From: Ginsengibacter hankyongi
GTDB taxonomy: Bacteria; Bacteroidota; Bacteroidia; Chitinophagales; Chitinophagaceae
Length of the DNA: 64,000 bases
Assembly: GCF_008710285.1 (NCBI RefSeq)
Contig: NZ_VYQF01000003.1
Coordinates: 434,001-498,000 of the forward strand
Direction of reading: 5' to 3'
The number at the start of each line of letters is the position of its first letter. The first letter of the stretch is position 1. Below the pieces are notes generated by a model, which was not told the DNA's origin, searched no databases, and saw nothing but the letters and a program-made list of their open reading frames with translations. Positions 56,258-64,000 of the stretch are shown here, in pieces. A program made the translations under genes and the position numbers.

Positions 56258-56440
56258 GAGGATAAATTTATTAAGGAAAAACTTTGAGCTACTCACATAT
56301 TATTTCAAATGAATTGCTTGACCCGAGTAGCAGGGCAGGGATGCTTAAATGAGCGGCGGCAAATACTACATCAATAGTTCCGGGAGAAACAACTTTCGTT
56401 AAAAAATTTTATCTTACGCCCGCTTACAAATCTTACCCTG

Positions 56441-56884
56441 ATGATAACCATAAAAATTAATGAATTTAAGGGCTATGGTCTTGAAGAGTTTACCCTGTTT
56501 TTAAAAGAGTCCGAAGACAACGTATACGAAATTATCGTTCCCAAAAAAACGGTTGCGGGAACTTCTGCGAATGCAGATATTGCCTGGGAGTATTTTACGG
56601 CAGCTTATATAGGGCGCCAGTTATATGAAATTTCATCAGAATTTTGTTATACCGCTGCCACCCCAAAGCGTAAAGGTGAATTTGGATTTCATATTACTGC
56701 CCGGCGGATCGAACAACTGGCCGGCTTGCTGTTCCAAGCGTCGGGCGCTTTTGGAAATGCTGAAGTTGCAGAACCTGTCAATTTCACCCTGGAAGTAGGT
56801 GCGTTTATTACTTACTTTAAAGATAAGCCTACGGTGTGCCAGGACTTATTAGATATAGGCAAAGAATATCATTGCGATAAATAG
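56441..56884 (+). CDS. hypothetical soluble protein
   Basis: A 147-residue soluble protein without signal peptide or membrane segments. It begins MITIKINEFKGYGLEEFTLFLKES, and the composition is balanced with several helices (RRIEQLAGLLFQASGAFGNAE). A cysteine near the C terminus (VCQDLLDIGKEYHCDK) pairs with another, giving a possible metal or disulfide site. Not recognised. It is alone on the plus strand with 180 bp upstream. Confidence 0.6.
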   Translation: MITIKINEFKGYGLEEFTLFLKESEDNVYEIIVPKKTVAGTSANADIAWEYFTAAYIGRQLYEISSEFCYTAATPKRKGEFGFHITARRIEQLAGLLFQASGAFGNAEVAEPVNFTLEVGAFITYFKDKPTVCQDLLDIGKEYHCDK

Positions 56885-57743
56885 GACTAATAAGGAATTA
56901 GTGAAGCTTAGTATAACGGACATTTACTTTATTACAATACGTGTATATACTACCAGGCCGGTATTTTCAACAGGCATGGAATTAGTCAATAGTCCGCTTC
57001 CGCACCAGGGTTGAGCTCCTTATCTTTGTACCGAAGTTGATTGATGTCAGGAGACATTAATCTACAATCCAAATCCTTCGAAAAGAGCCATATTCAATTA
57101 TCCAACAGAAAATCATAAAGTCCGGTATCAGTCAGCTTCATTTTTCCAATACCTTTTGAAAATTATATTCAAGCTATCCTGCTAAAAGATCACTACCCCT
57201 GGAATTAAAATTATTCCATGAAACCCCGCCGCCGGCGGGGTTTTTTATTTGGTAGTCAGCTTCACTTATGCTCCTCACCCTCGCTGCAATCTCTCGCAGC
57301 TGATTCATATCTTCGAGCGTAATCATAACCAGTAAAGACGAAACATCGGATCTGCCACCGCAACAGGCGGTCGTTCGAACACGCATAGTAGCTATACAAT
57401 CTCTAAACCAACAATTGTATTTAAAAACAACCCAACTATAACTTCATTAAAAGCTCCCACTCTACTCCACCAACTAAACCTGTAAAACGCTGTTAAAAAA
57501 AGAGGCCACGGTAGAAGCCGCTATCGAACCAAAACTAACGACATAAGGATTAAAATACGCACTTTTTTAAGCTGTAAGATAACGCAAAGTATAGCCAGGT
57601 AATTAATTCCCGGTAGTGCCAACTTGATGAATGTCATAACCATTAATGATTTCAGCCCATATAATTGCTACTCTTACTTGCGTAGTTTAGGAATGTATAA
57701 TCATAATAATTGAAGAGACTTTGTAATAATCAGAAAACAAGTC
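56885..57743. other. intergenic stretch with a terminator
   Basis: An 859-bp gap with a strong hairpin at 57221-57247 (listed separately). A minus-strand frame at 57174-57386 was considered and not accepted. The rest is AT-rich and holds no recognisable gene. Confidence 0.45.
57219..57247 (+). terminator. rho-independent terminator
   Basis: A perfect 10-bp stem (AAACCCCGCC, GGCGGGGTTT) with a 3-nt loop is followed by T6 on the plus strand. It would terminate plus-strand transcription; the nearest plus-strand gene (56441-56884) ends 337 bp upstream, so the transcript would have a long 3' region. Confidence 0.8.
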
Positions 57744-58157
57744 ATGCAGCAATTAATTTTACCACAGTTAAAGTATGAGATTGATACTTACAGGCGGTTA
57801 TTAAATTTTATTACCGACGAAAATGTGCATTTAAAGAACAGGCTTGCAGTAGTTGTAAAAGATAACTTTGAAAAAAATCTGGTGGAAGAGTTGGACAATT
57901 ATTTAAGCAAATTTGTAGCACAGGATGAGCTGATCAATTTATTAAAAAATGATATTTCAAAAATAGAAAACCGGTTGTGGGGACAAATTCACGACGACGG
58001 TGAAATTGTAAAGGATATTTACCCCGGTTTAACGGTGCTACAATCTAACATTTTAACGACGCAAGAGCTGCTTATAACATTATGCAGCGATTTCAATAGT
58101 TTTCTTTGGGAGATTATAGTTAATATTAAATGGACCACAAACTATCCGGAACCTTGA
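57744..58157 (+). CDS. hypothetical coiled-coil protein
   Basis: A 137-residue cytoplasmic protein, mainly helical (YEIDTYRRLLNFITDENVHLKNRLAVVVKDNFEKNLVEELDNYLSKFV), with long charged heptad-like segments. No family is recognised. It resembles small accessory coiled-coil proteins of Chitinophagaceae. No operon partner was found. Confidence 0.6.
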   Translation: MQQLILPQLKYEIDTYRRLLNFITDENVHLKNRLAVVVKDNFEKNLVEELDNYLSKFVAQDELINLLKNDISKIENRLWGQIHDDGEIVKDIYPGLTVLQSNILTTQELLITLCSDFNSFLWEIIVNIKWTTNYPEP

Positions 58158-58781
58158 TAAATATTTTAAATTGTAGTAAGTTAAATATTCATTCTATGAA
58201 CAGCTGAAGGCATGTGTTAAATGTATTAATTGCATTAGTTATTATCCTTTCCATTTCGCTGGTTTCTTTATCCCTTCTTTTTTCTTTTTAAACAGTTTGC
58301 CTGCAAATACCTACGGCATGTTTCGGATTATATAATCTGCACTCTTCGCCTACTCTCAAAAAAACGGAAACCCCTGTAAAAACAAGGGTCGTCTTGTTAC
58401 CGGTCTCTAATTGCAAAACCGTGTATGAAGTACGTCTTACATCCGGTAACACTATAAATTTAATTCCTTTTTTTTGTATTGCATTCCATCGTACTAACTA
58501 TAAACCGTAAACGCCGTTTTTATTTATTTGTTCAATAACCCATTCTAATTTTCAGGCCGTTATCATTTTGTCGCATTTGGCCCCTTGTGGTGCACGGCCA
58601 CCGAAGAAACCTTCATTTCCGGCTGCCACCTGGCTATATTATAGCTGCCTTCCGGCTTTCACGTTCGCAAGCTGCCGAACATGCCTGCAATAAATCAGGT
58701 ATTATTCTGCCTTCATTCCCCCTTTTGTTAGCCGCAAAACACTCGCGTGTCTCCGGCAAGCTGCTGCAGTAAGGTGGTAAT
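58158..58781. other. intergenic stretch, nothing recognised
   Basis: A 624-bp gap between convergent genes (the coiled-coil gene on plus, the HTH gene on minus). Short frames are present, but none reads as a known protein. No RNA gene was found. Confidence 0.4.
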
Positions 58782-59063
58782 TTATTTACGCTTTACACCA
58801 TTCTTAAAATTGCGCCTGCCCTCGAGTAGCAGCCTCGCTATCTCATGCTTAAAATAAAAGATCTTACCCAGGCTATCGGAGTAAGAAATTTTACCCGTAG
58901 TGCGGTAATGCTGCAGGGTACGCTCTTTAATATTAAGCTCCTGCATTACCTGCTGGCCGTCGAGAAATACATCGCTGAGCTTAAAATCGGGCGGTAGCGC
59001 CGACACGGAAAGTTGCATCTCCATCAGCCGTAATTCATTTTGTATAAAATTATAAGCGGTCAT
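58782..59063 (-). CDS. helix-turn-helix DNA-binding protein (excisionase/MerR-like)
   Basis: A 93-residue protein with an HTH_17-type domain: VFLDGQQVMQELNIKERTLQHYRTTGKISYSDSLGKIFYFKHEIARLLLEGRRNF (about residues 32-85). The text LQHYRTTGKISYS is typical of regulators or excisionases in Bacteroidota elements. It is divergent from the DUF6266 gene at 59407 and may regulate it or a nearby element. It has a basic tail (KNGVKRK). Confidence 0.8.
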   Translation of the reverse strand: MTAYNFIQNELRLMEMQLSVSALPPDFKLSDVFLDGQQVMQELNIKERTLQHYRTTGKISYSDSLGKIFYFKHEIARLLLEGRRNFKNGVKRK

Positions 59064-59406
59064 ACTTTAAATGCCGGGTTAGTTACGGGATGCCATAAAT
59101 ATGCAAAAAGATCATTTACAAAAAATCAGTATTTATACTGATTTTTTAAAAAGCTAACTAAAGTAAATACGTACATAAAAATGCGTAGAAAAATGCTGGA
59201 GATAATATAGGTGCTGGCAAGGCATCACGCAAAACCAGGCAATAACAGGCAACCTGCTACACATGGCAGCAAAGTGCTGCAAGCGCCTTTAAAAAACATA
59301 ATTGCGCATACGGCAGCCCGTTATATTGAGGTACCATACGGGGTATACCACTTTGCAAGCGTATGGAACAGTAACCATTTTATTCACAATTTAAATTTCA
59401 ATTTTT
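59064..59406. other. intergenic stretch between divergent genes
   Basis: A 343-bp gap between the HTH gene (minus) and the DUF6266 gene (plus). It should hold both promoters. No further gene was recognised. Confidence 0.4.
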
Positions 59407-60042
59407 ATGGGAACCATTAGTAAAGGTATCCTCGGAGGTTTCTCCGGCACAGTAGGCACCGTCATCGGCGGAAGCTGGAAGGGAATAGCGTATATGCGCA
59501 GCCAGCCAGGCAAGCGCAGCTTTACGCCATCAGAAAAACAACTGGCACAGCAGGCCAGGTTTGCATTGGTCATGCGCTTTTTGCAGCCCATGTCGGCCTT
59601 GCTGGAAGTTACGTTTCGCAGCTTCGGCGTGCGGATGACAGGCATCAACAGCGCGCTGTCCTACAACATCCAGAATGCGGTAACGGGCACCTACCCCACG
59701 CTAAGTATCGATTATGCCTTAGCGTTAGTATCCAGGGGCGACCTGCCCAACGCACTTTCACCGGCCGTAACGGCTGGTGCAGGCGGCATCCTCACCTTTA
59801 GCTGGACGGACAACAGCGGCTCGGGCATTGCCAGTTCCACCGACCTGGCCGTAGCGGTAGCCTACTGCCCTGCCCTACAGCAGGCCGTGTATGATATCGG
59901 CAGCTCACGCGGCGATATGACCGCCGACCTGAATGCGTCAGTATTTGCCGGCCAGCAGGTAGAAACATGGATATCGTTTGTAACACAAGACGGAAAAAAA
60001 TCCGCCACCAGTATTTTTACCGGTGAGGTAACGGTAAGCTAA
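59407..60042 (+). CDS. DUF6266 family protein
   Basis: A 211-residue protein with the DUF6266 N-terminal signature: MGTISKGILGGFSGTVGTVIGGSWKGIAYMRSQPGKRSFTPSEKQLAQQARFALVMRFLQP. The C-terminal half is beta-like (LTFSWTDNSGSGIASSTDLAVAVAYCPALQQAV). No function is established; the family occurs in Bacteroidota, often in tandem. The coding DNA is visibly richer in G+C than the flanks, which may reflect transfer. It ends just before a strong terminator (60060-60096). Confidence 0.85.
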   Translation: MGTISKGILGGFSGTVGTVIGGSWKGIAYMRSQPGKRSFTPSEKQLAQQARFALVMRFLQPMSALLEVTFRSFGVRMTGINSALSYNIQNAVTGTYPTLSIDYALALVSRGDLPNALSPAVTAGAGGILTFSWTDNSGSGIASSTDLAVAVAYCPALQQAVYDIGSSRGDMTADLNASVFAGQQVETWISFVTQDGKKSATSIFTGEVTVS

Positions 60043-60059
60043 CAGCAACCGCTACCCGA

Positions 60060-60096
60060 AGAAACGGGCCGGCTTAAGACGGCCTTGTTTCTTTTT
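60060..60096 (+). terminator. rho-independent terminator after the DUF6266 gene
   Basis: The arms AGAAAC-G-GGCCG and CGGCC-TT-GTTTCT pair with one small bulge around an 8-9 nt loop, followed by a T5 run on the plus strand. It lies 18 bp after the DUF6266 stop codon. Confidence 0.8.
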
Positions 60097-60119
60097 AAAA
60101 AGAAGAATAATTGATGCAC

Positions 60120-60257
60120 ACAATTATCATAGCAGTAATTAACACAATTGACTATTCACCATTGACTATTCACCATTGACCATTCACGATTCACCATTGA
60201 TCATTCACCATTGATCATTCACCATTCACCAATTCACCATTCACCATTCACCACTAA
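60120..60257. repeat. tandem imperfect repeat, ATTCACCATTGA type
   Basis: About 130 bp of short tandem units alternating ATTCACCATTGA, CATTCACCATTGACC and close variants (for example around 60150-60255). It contains almost no coding potential. A related stretch sits at 38905-38938 in the tra region. Tracts of this form are seen between genes of Bacteroidota; slippage is the likely source. Confidence 0.8.
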
Positions 60258-60269
60258 ACTCAACATCCC

Positions 60270-60986
60270 ATGGCAATACTTATCAACGGTCTCTTAAAGG
60301 GACGACTCGGCAACAACATATACTTTATAAAAAACGGGAAAAACTTTTCACGCCCGGTAAGAAAGGTAGCCAACCATTCCGAAGCGCAACTGGCCCGCCA
60401 ACAGCTCTTTGCCAAAGCCGGCAAAATGTGCAAGACTTTACACAAGGACATAACCGATAATATTACCCTGCCGGAAAGGCACCTGGTGTACCCGCGCCTT
60501 ATGTCGTGCATGCTGCACGTGGTAAGAGGGCTGGATATAAATCTTTTAACCACAGGCAACTGCACTACATGGTTTGCACCTTGCAAATTCAACAGCAGCT
60601 TTTCGGTAAAAGAGCGCTGGCATGTAAATTTTGAACTGGTGCATGCGGCCAACGGCCTCTTGCAGCTACAAATACCTACGTATAACCCTACCCGTGAGCT
60701 TAATGCCCCGGCGCATACCCATCACGTGCAATGTAATATACTGGCCACGGGATGCGATGTAAACGACGGCACCCCAACGGGCAGTTATGCAACGGTATTA
60801 ACCATTGACTATACCGATGCCGAAATACCGGCACAGGTAACAGACCTGGCAATACCTACCCCACCCGGTTCTTTAATCTTATTATGTATGTCGCTGGAAT
60901 ATGTACTGTATGGCAGGGGTGCAGAAACTATCAACAGGAACCCAAGATATATGCCCTCGGGGGTCACGGCTGCCATATTAGTATAG
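60270..60986 (+). CDS. DUF6266-like protein (related to 59407-60042)
   Basis: A 238-residue protein with the same N-terminal layout as the DUF6266 neighbour: MAILINGLLKGRLGNNIYFIKNGKNFSRPVRKVANHSEAQLARQQLFAKAGKM, where glycines, KNG-K and the QLARQQ-FA motif occupy matching places. The C-terminal part is different (ITLPERHLVYPRLMSCMLHVV, LQLQIPTYNPTRELNAPAHTHH). No signal peptide. It is separated from the first gene by a terminator and a tandem repeat, so it has its own promoter. Function unknown. Confidence 0.7.
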   Translation: MAILINGLLKGRLGNNIYFIKNGKNFSRPVRKVANHSEAQLARQQLFAKAGKMCKTLHKDITDNITLPERHLVYPRLMSCMLHVVRGLDINLLTTGNCTTWFAPCKFNSSFSVKERWHVNFELVHAANGLLQLQIPTYNPTRELNAPAHTHHVQCNILATGCDVNDGTPTGSYATVLTIDYTDAEIPAQVTDLAIPTPPGSLILLCMSLEYVLYGRGAETINRNPRYMPSGVTAAILV

Positions 60987-61047
60987 ACCCCTAACCAACA
61001 GGCTTTTTATGTACCATACTATTTCTTCATACTTTTAAAACAAGCAA

Positions 61048-61386
61048 ATGGAAAATATAATTAAACGGGAAGAAGCGTTTCTTGATACGTGTATTTTTTA
61101 TGGATTGCAAAACCTCAACGATGGCTTTGATGCACCAGGAATTAAATATTTCTCTGAAGATGATTTTGAAAAAGTGCTTAATCGGGTAAAAGAACAGGGC
61201 CCTGGCATATTGGGTATTGAGCCCTGGAAAAATGGAGCGTTTTACCAGGTGATGGTTTATGAAGATTTTACAGATGACCCTGCAGACTCAAACTGGTATA
61301 TGCAGGCATTTGAGAAATTTAAAGAGGAGAAAGAAGAGCTTCAGTATGCGGCATCGTATTTTATACCGGGAAATTTATTAAAATAA
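61048..61386 (+). CDS. hypothetical soluble protein adjacent to the CRISPR array
   Basis: A 112-residue acidic, cytoplasmic protein (EEAFLDTCIFYGLQNLNDGFDAPGIKYFSEDDFEKVLNRVKEQGPGILGIEPWKNGAFYQVMVYEDFTDDP...). The text is well formed for coding, and no Cas family was recognised. It starts 61 bp after the DUF6266-like gene and ends 40 bp before the first repeat. It is not obviously a CRISPR accessory protein. Confidence 0.65.
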   Translation: MENIIKREEAFLDTCIFYGLQNLNDGFDAPGIKYFSEDDFEKVLNRVKEQGPGILGIEPWKNGAFYQVMVYEDFTDDPADSNWYMQAFEKFKEEKEELQYAASYFIPGNLLK

Positions 61387-61426
61387 TATTAATCAATTTC
61401 TTACCATTATATTGCCGCATTACACA

Positions 61427-61474
61427 GTTGTGATTTGCTTTCAACGAATGTTAGTAACTTAGTTCTTTCACATC
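61427..61474 (+). repeat. variant terminal CRISPR repeat
   Basis: The first repeat differs from the other 32 at repeat positions 25 (A to T, 61451) and 28 (T to G, 61454). A changed terminal repeat usually marks the older, leader-distal end of an array, so the leader and cas genes probably lie beyond 64000. The spacer after it is 29 bp. Confidence 0.75.
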
Positions 61475-64000
61475 ATAAAAATCTTCCGGACCTGCAAAAT
61501 ATAGTTGTGATTTGCTTTCAACGAATGATATTAACTTAGTTCTTTCACATCTTGGTTCAGAAATGCCATAACGGTAATATAGTTGTGATTTGCTTTCAAC
61601 GAATGATATTAACTTAGTTCTTTCACATCTGGTGTTTTTGCAACTACTGTGTTGCCTTTGTTGTGATTTGCTTTCAACGAATGATATTAACTTAGTTCTT
61701 TCACATCAACGTTGGAGGAAAAGAATGAGCATACAAAGTTGTGATTTGCTTTCAACGAATGATATTAACTTAGTTCTTTCACATCACTCTTTATCGTTAG
61801 GGCTCATGGCCTCAAGTTGTGATTTGCTTTCAACGAATGATATTAACTTAGTTCTTTCACATCTCCGGCAGTACGGGGCACACACACAGATTAGTTGTGA
61901 TTTGCTTTCAACGAATGATATTAACTTAGTTCTTTCACATCTTCACCCCGTTAATTACAACCATATTGCAGTTGTGATTTGCTTTCAACGAATGATATTA
62001 ACTTAGTTCTTTCACATCGAAGTTCCCGGAATACTATCAACCCGGTAAGTTGTGATTTGCTTTCAACGAATGATATTAACTTAGTTCTTTCACATCTCAT
62101 GAAAATAGACAATACTCGCTTAATGGTTGTGATTTGCTTTCAACGAATGATATTAACTTAGTTCTTTCACATCTTATTGCATCTTCAACAATTGCTTGCC
62201 AATAAGTTGTGATTTGCTTTCAACGAATGATATTAACTTAGTTCTTTCACATCAGACCACACCATTGTAATCCGCGCCTGCAAGTTGTGATTTGCTTTCA
62301 ACGAATGATATTAACTTAGTTCTTTCACATCTCTATAGCCTTACGGTTTCCCAGGCCTGCCAGTTGTGATTTGCTTTCAACGAATGATATTAACTTAGTT
62401 CTTTCACATCGGGATTTGATATTTCACTACACGTTCACGGTTGTGATTTGCTTTCAACGAATGATATTAACTTAGTTCTTTCACATCGGCACCCGTCATA
62501 GACAACCTGTTACCGGAGTTGTGATTTGCTTTCAACGAATGATATTAACTTAGTTCTTTCACATCATACAAGGTTTCATTACTACCAGTGAGACTGTTGT
62601 GATTTGCTTTCAACGAATGATATTAACTTAGTTCTTTCACATCCGATTTGCAAAAAGAAATTGCCCAACGTGTGTTGTGATTTGCTTTCAACGAATGATA
62701 TTAACTTAGTTCTTTCACATCTCAATACATAGGACTACCAGACGACATAATGTTGTGATTTGCTTTCAACGAATGATATTAACTTAGTTCTTTCACATCG
62801 CATGCAGTCTAATTATAAAATAAATCTTAGTTGTGATTTGCTTTCAACGAATGATATTAACTTAGTTCTTTCACATCAATTACCAGCGTATTACCTGCAA
62901 TGGTGCTGTTGTGATTTGCTTTCAACGAATGATATTAACTTAGTTCTTTCACATCCCAGAAGTCGGTTGTAGCGAAATCGAGATCGTTGTGATTTGCTTT
63001 CAACGAATGATATTAACTTAGTTCTTTCACATCTTAAAGTTTTTCGAGATCCGCTTTAAATTGTTGTGATTTGCTTTCAACGAATGATATTAACTTAGTT
63101 CTTTCACATCTTACGACAATTTAAAGAGCCAATGTTACTTGTTGTGATTTGCTTTCAACGAATGATATTAACTTAGTTCTTTCACATCCCAAAATACACA
63201 GCTAACATTTGTGCTCCTGTTGTGATTTGCTTTCAACGAATGATATTAACTTAGTTCTTTCACATCTAATGGTCTTGTATATGTGGCGAGTATAAGTGTT
63301 GTGATTTGCTTTCAACGAATGATATTAACTTAGTTCTTTCACATCCATTTCAGGCATCGGCATAAACGATAGCCAGTTGTGATTTGCTTTCAACGAATGA
63401 TATTAACTTAGTTCTTTCACATCACCAAGCCCGATCATCACCCGGTAGTTACCCGTTGTGATTTGCTTTCAACGAATGATATTAACTTAGTTCTTTCACA
63501 TCATTCCTTCTTAACATAGTTTCTATCATTAAGTTGTGATTTGCTTTCAACGAATGATATTAACTTAGTTCTTTCACATCAAGCTGTCAATTCTTATCGG
63601 TTGAGCAAGAGTTGTGATTTGCTTTCAACGAATGATATTAACTTAGTTCTTTCACATCAAGAGAACCCATTTAAAGAATTTGACCGGGGTTGTGATTTGC
63701 TTTCAACGAATGATATTAACTTAGTTCTTTCACATCCTTCAGGAAAATGTAGTCCCTGTTTTATTAGTTGTGATTTGCTTTCAACGAATGATATTAACTT
63801 AGTTCTTTCACATCAGGCCGCTGGCTCCGCATAGGCAAACTTTGGTTGTGATTTGCTTTCAACGAATGATATTAACTTAGTTCTTTCACATCTCCGCGAT
63901 TTGAATGCTCAAATAATGGATGTTGTGATTTGCTTTCAACGAATGATATTAACTTAGTTCTTTCACATCCTACAACCGTAAACGGCCATGCATTAAGCAG
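61427..64000 (+). CRISPR. CRISPR array, probable type II-C, 33 repeats, continues off the window
   Basis: The 48-bp repeat begins GTTGTGATTTGCTTTCAACG and ends TTAGTTCTTTCACATC. Starts occur every 77-80 bp from 61427 to 63922, giving 33 repeats and 32 complete spacers of 29-32 bp; a 33rd spacer reaches the window end. All repeats that I compared are identical except the first, which has two substitutions. The long repeat and its first 18 bases match Bacteroidota type II-C arrays as I remember them (47-bp repeat of Bacteroides), so a Cas9 system is expected; no cas gene or tracrRNA anti-repeat was found inside the window. TGTGA and TCACA at the two ends can pair. Confidence 0.97.

Noticed and set aside
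57174-57386. Minus-strand 70-codon frame (MNQLREIAARVRSISEADYQ) and a GTTCGAAC tRNA-like T-loop in it
   Set aside because: The frame runs through a strong terminator hairpin and matches no family. The surrounding bases do not form acceptor, D or anticodon stems, so neither a gene nor a tRNA is supported.
58587-58772. 61-codon plus-strand frame in the 58158-58781 gap
   Set aside because: Composition is unlike neighbouring genes, no homology was recognised, and it has no partner.
61590-63834. Open frames encoding repeated LLSTNDINLVLSH text
   Set aside because: These are translations of CRISPR repeats; the 78-bp repeat-plus-spacer unit is a multiple of three, so frames stay open by chance.

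Overview
The window looks like a chromosome segment of a member of the Bacteroidota, most likely the family Chitinophagaceae. The support is a SusC/SusD pair, a type IX secretion sorting domain, CTnDOT-style tra genes, an RteC homologue, DUF6266-type proteins, low G+C, and a CRISPR repeat that starts like the known Bacteroidota type II-C repeats. The assignment rests on recognising families by eye; no search was run.

Layout. (1) 108-20168, minus strand: a polysaccharide utilisation locus. SusC and SusD are followed by a beta-helix protein, an alpha/beta-hydrolase esterase, a GH28 enzyme, a GH89 alpha-N-acetylglucosaminidase, a secreted FAD protein, two TIM-barrel glycosidase-like genes, a SIS-domain protein and a Gfo/Idh/MocA oxidoreductase. 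At about 4740-4767 a divergent pair (GH20-like gene and IclR regulator) have both lost their 5' ends. (2) 20500-21485: decayed sulfatase fragments. (3) 21473-42955, minus strand: an incomplete CTnDOT-type conjugative element with traE to traN homologues, a 1833-residue methylase-helicase, DUF1896, RteC and two cargo lipoprotein genes. No integrase, relaxase, coupling protein or traO/P/Q was found. (4) 43000-54609: small accessory genes. These include a cassette-like gene between two related repeats, an SRPBCC/ArsR/YciI operon, a Crp/Fnr regulator, a truncated dehydrogenase, a T9SS-exported protein with an ECF sigma factor upstream, a GNAT, a flavin reductase, folE, a sigma-like gene and a di-heme peroxidase lipoprotein. 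(5) 55123-61386: small membrane and hypothetical genes and two DUF6266-like genes. (6) 61427-64000: a CRISPR array of 33 repeats (48 bp, spacers mostly 30 bp) that runs off the right edge. No cas gene is inside the window.

How the genes fit together. The PUL would import and trim a glycan carrying alpha-GlcNAc and uronic-acid-like linkages, possibly sulfated and acylated, and pass sugars to cytoplasmic enzymes; the substrate is inferred. The tra block encodes most of a VirB-like type IV secretion channel (VirB2, 3, 4, 6, 8, 9 and 10 equivalents), but it cannot mobilise itself with what is present here.

Rearrangement is a recurring theme: truncated genes meet at sharp junctions near 4750, 21480, 44250 and 48088, and a palindromic repeat sits in frame inside the VirB4-like ATPase gene. 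The best candidates for under-described biology are the cargo lipoprotein pair in the conjugative element, the cassette-like repeats around 43438-43947, the DUF6266-like pair next to the array, and the promoter-like sequence inside the CRISPR repeat.
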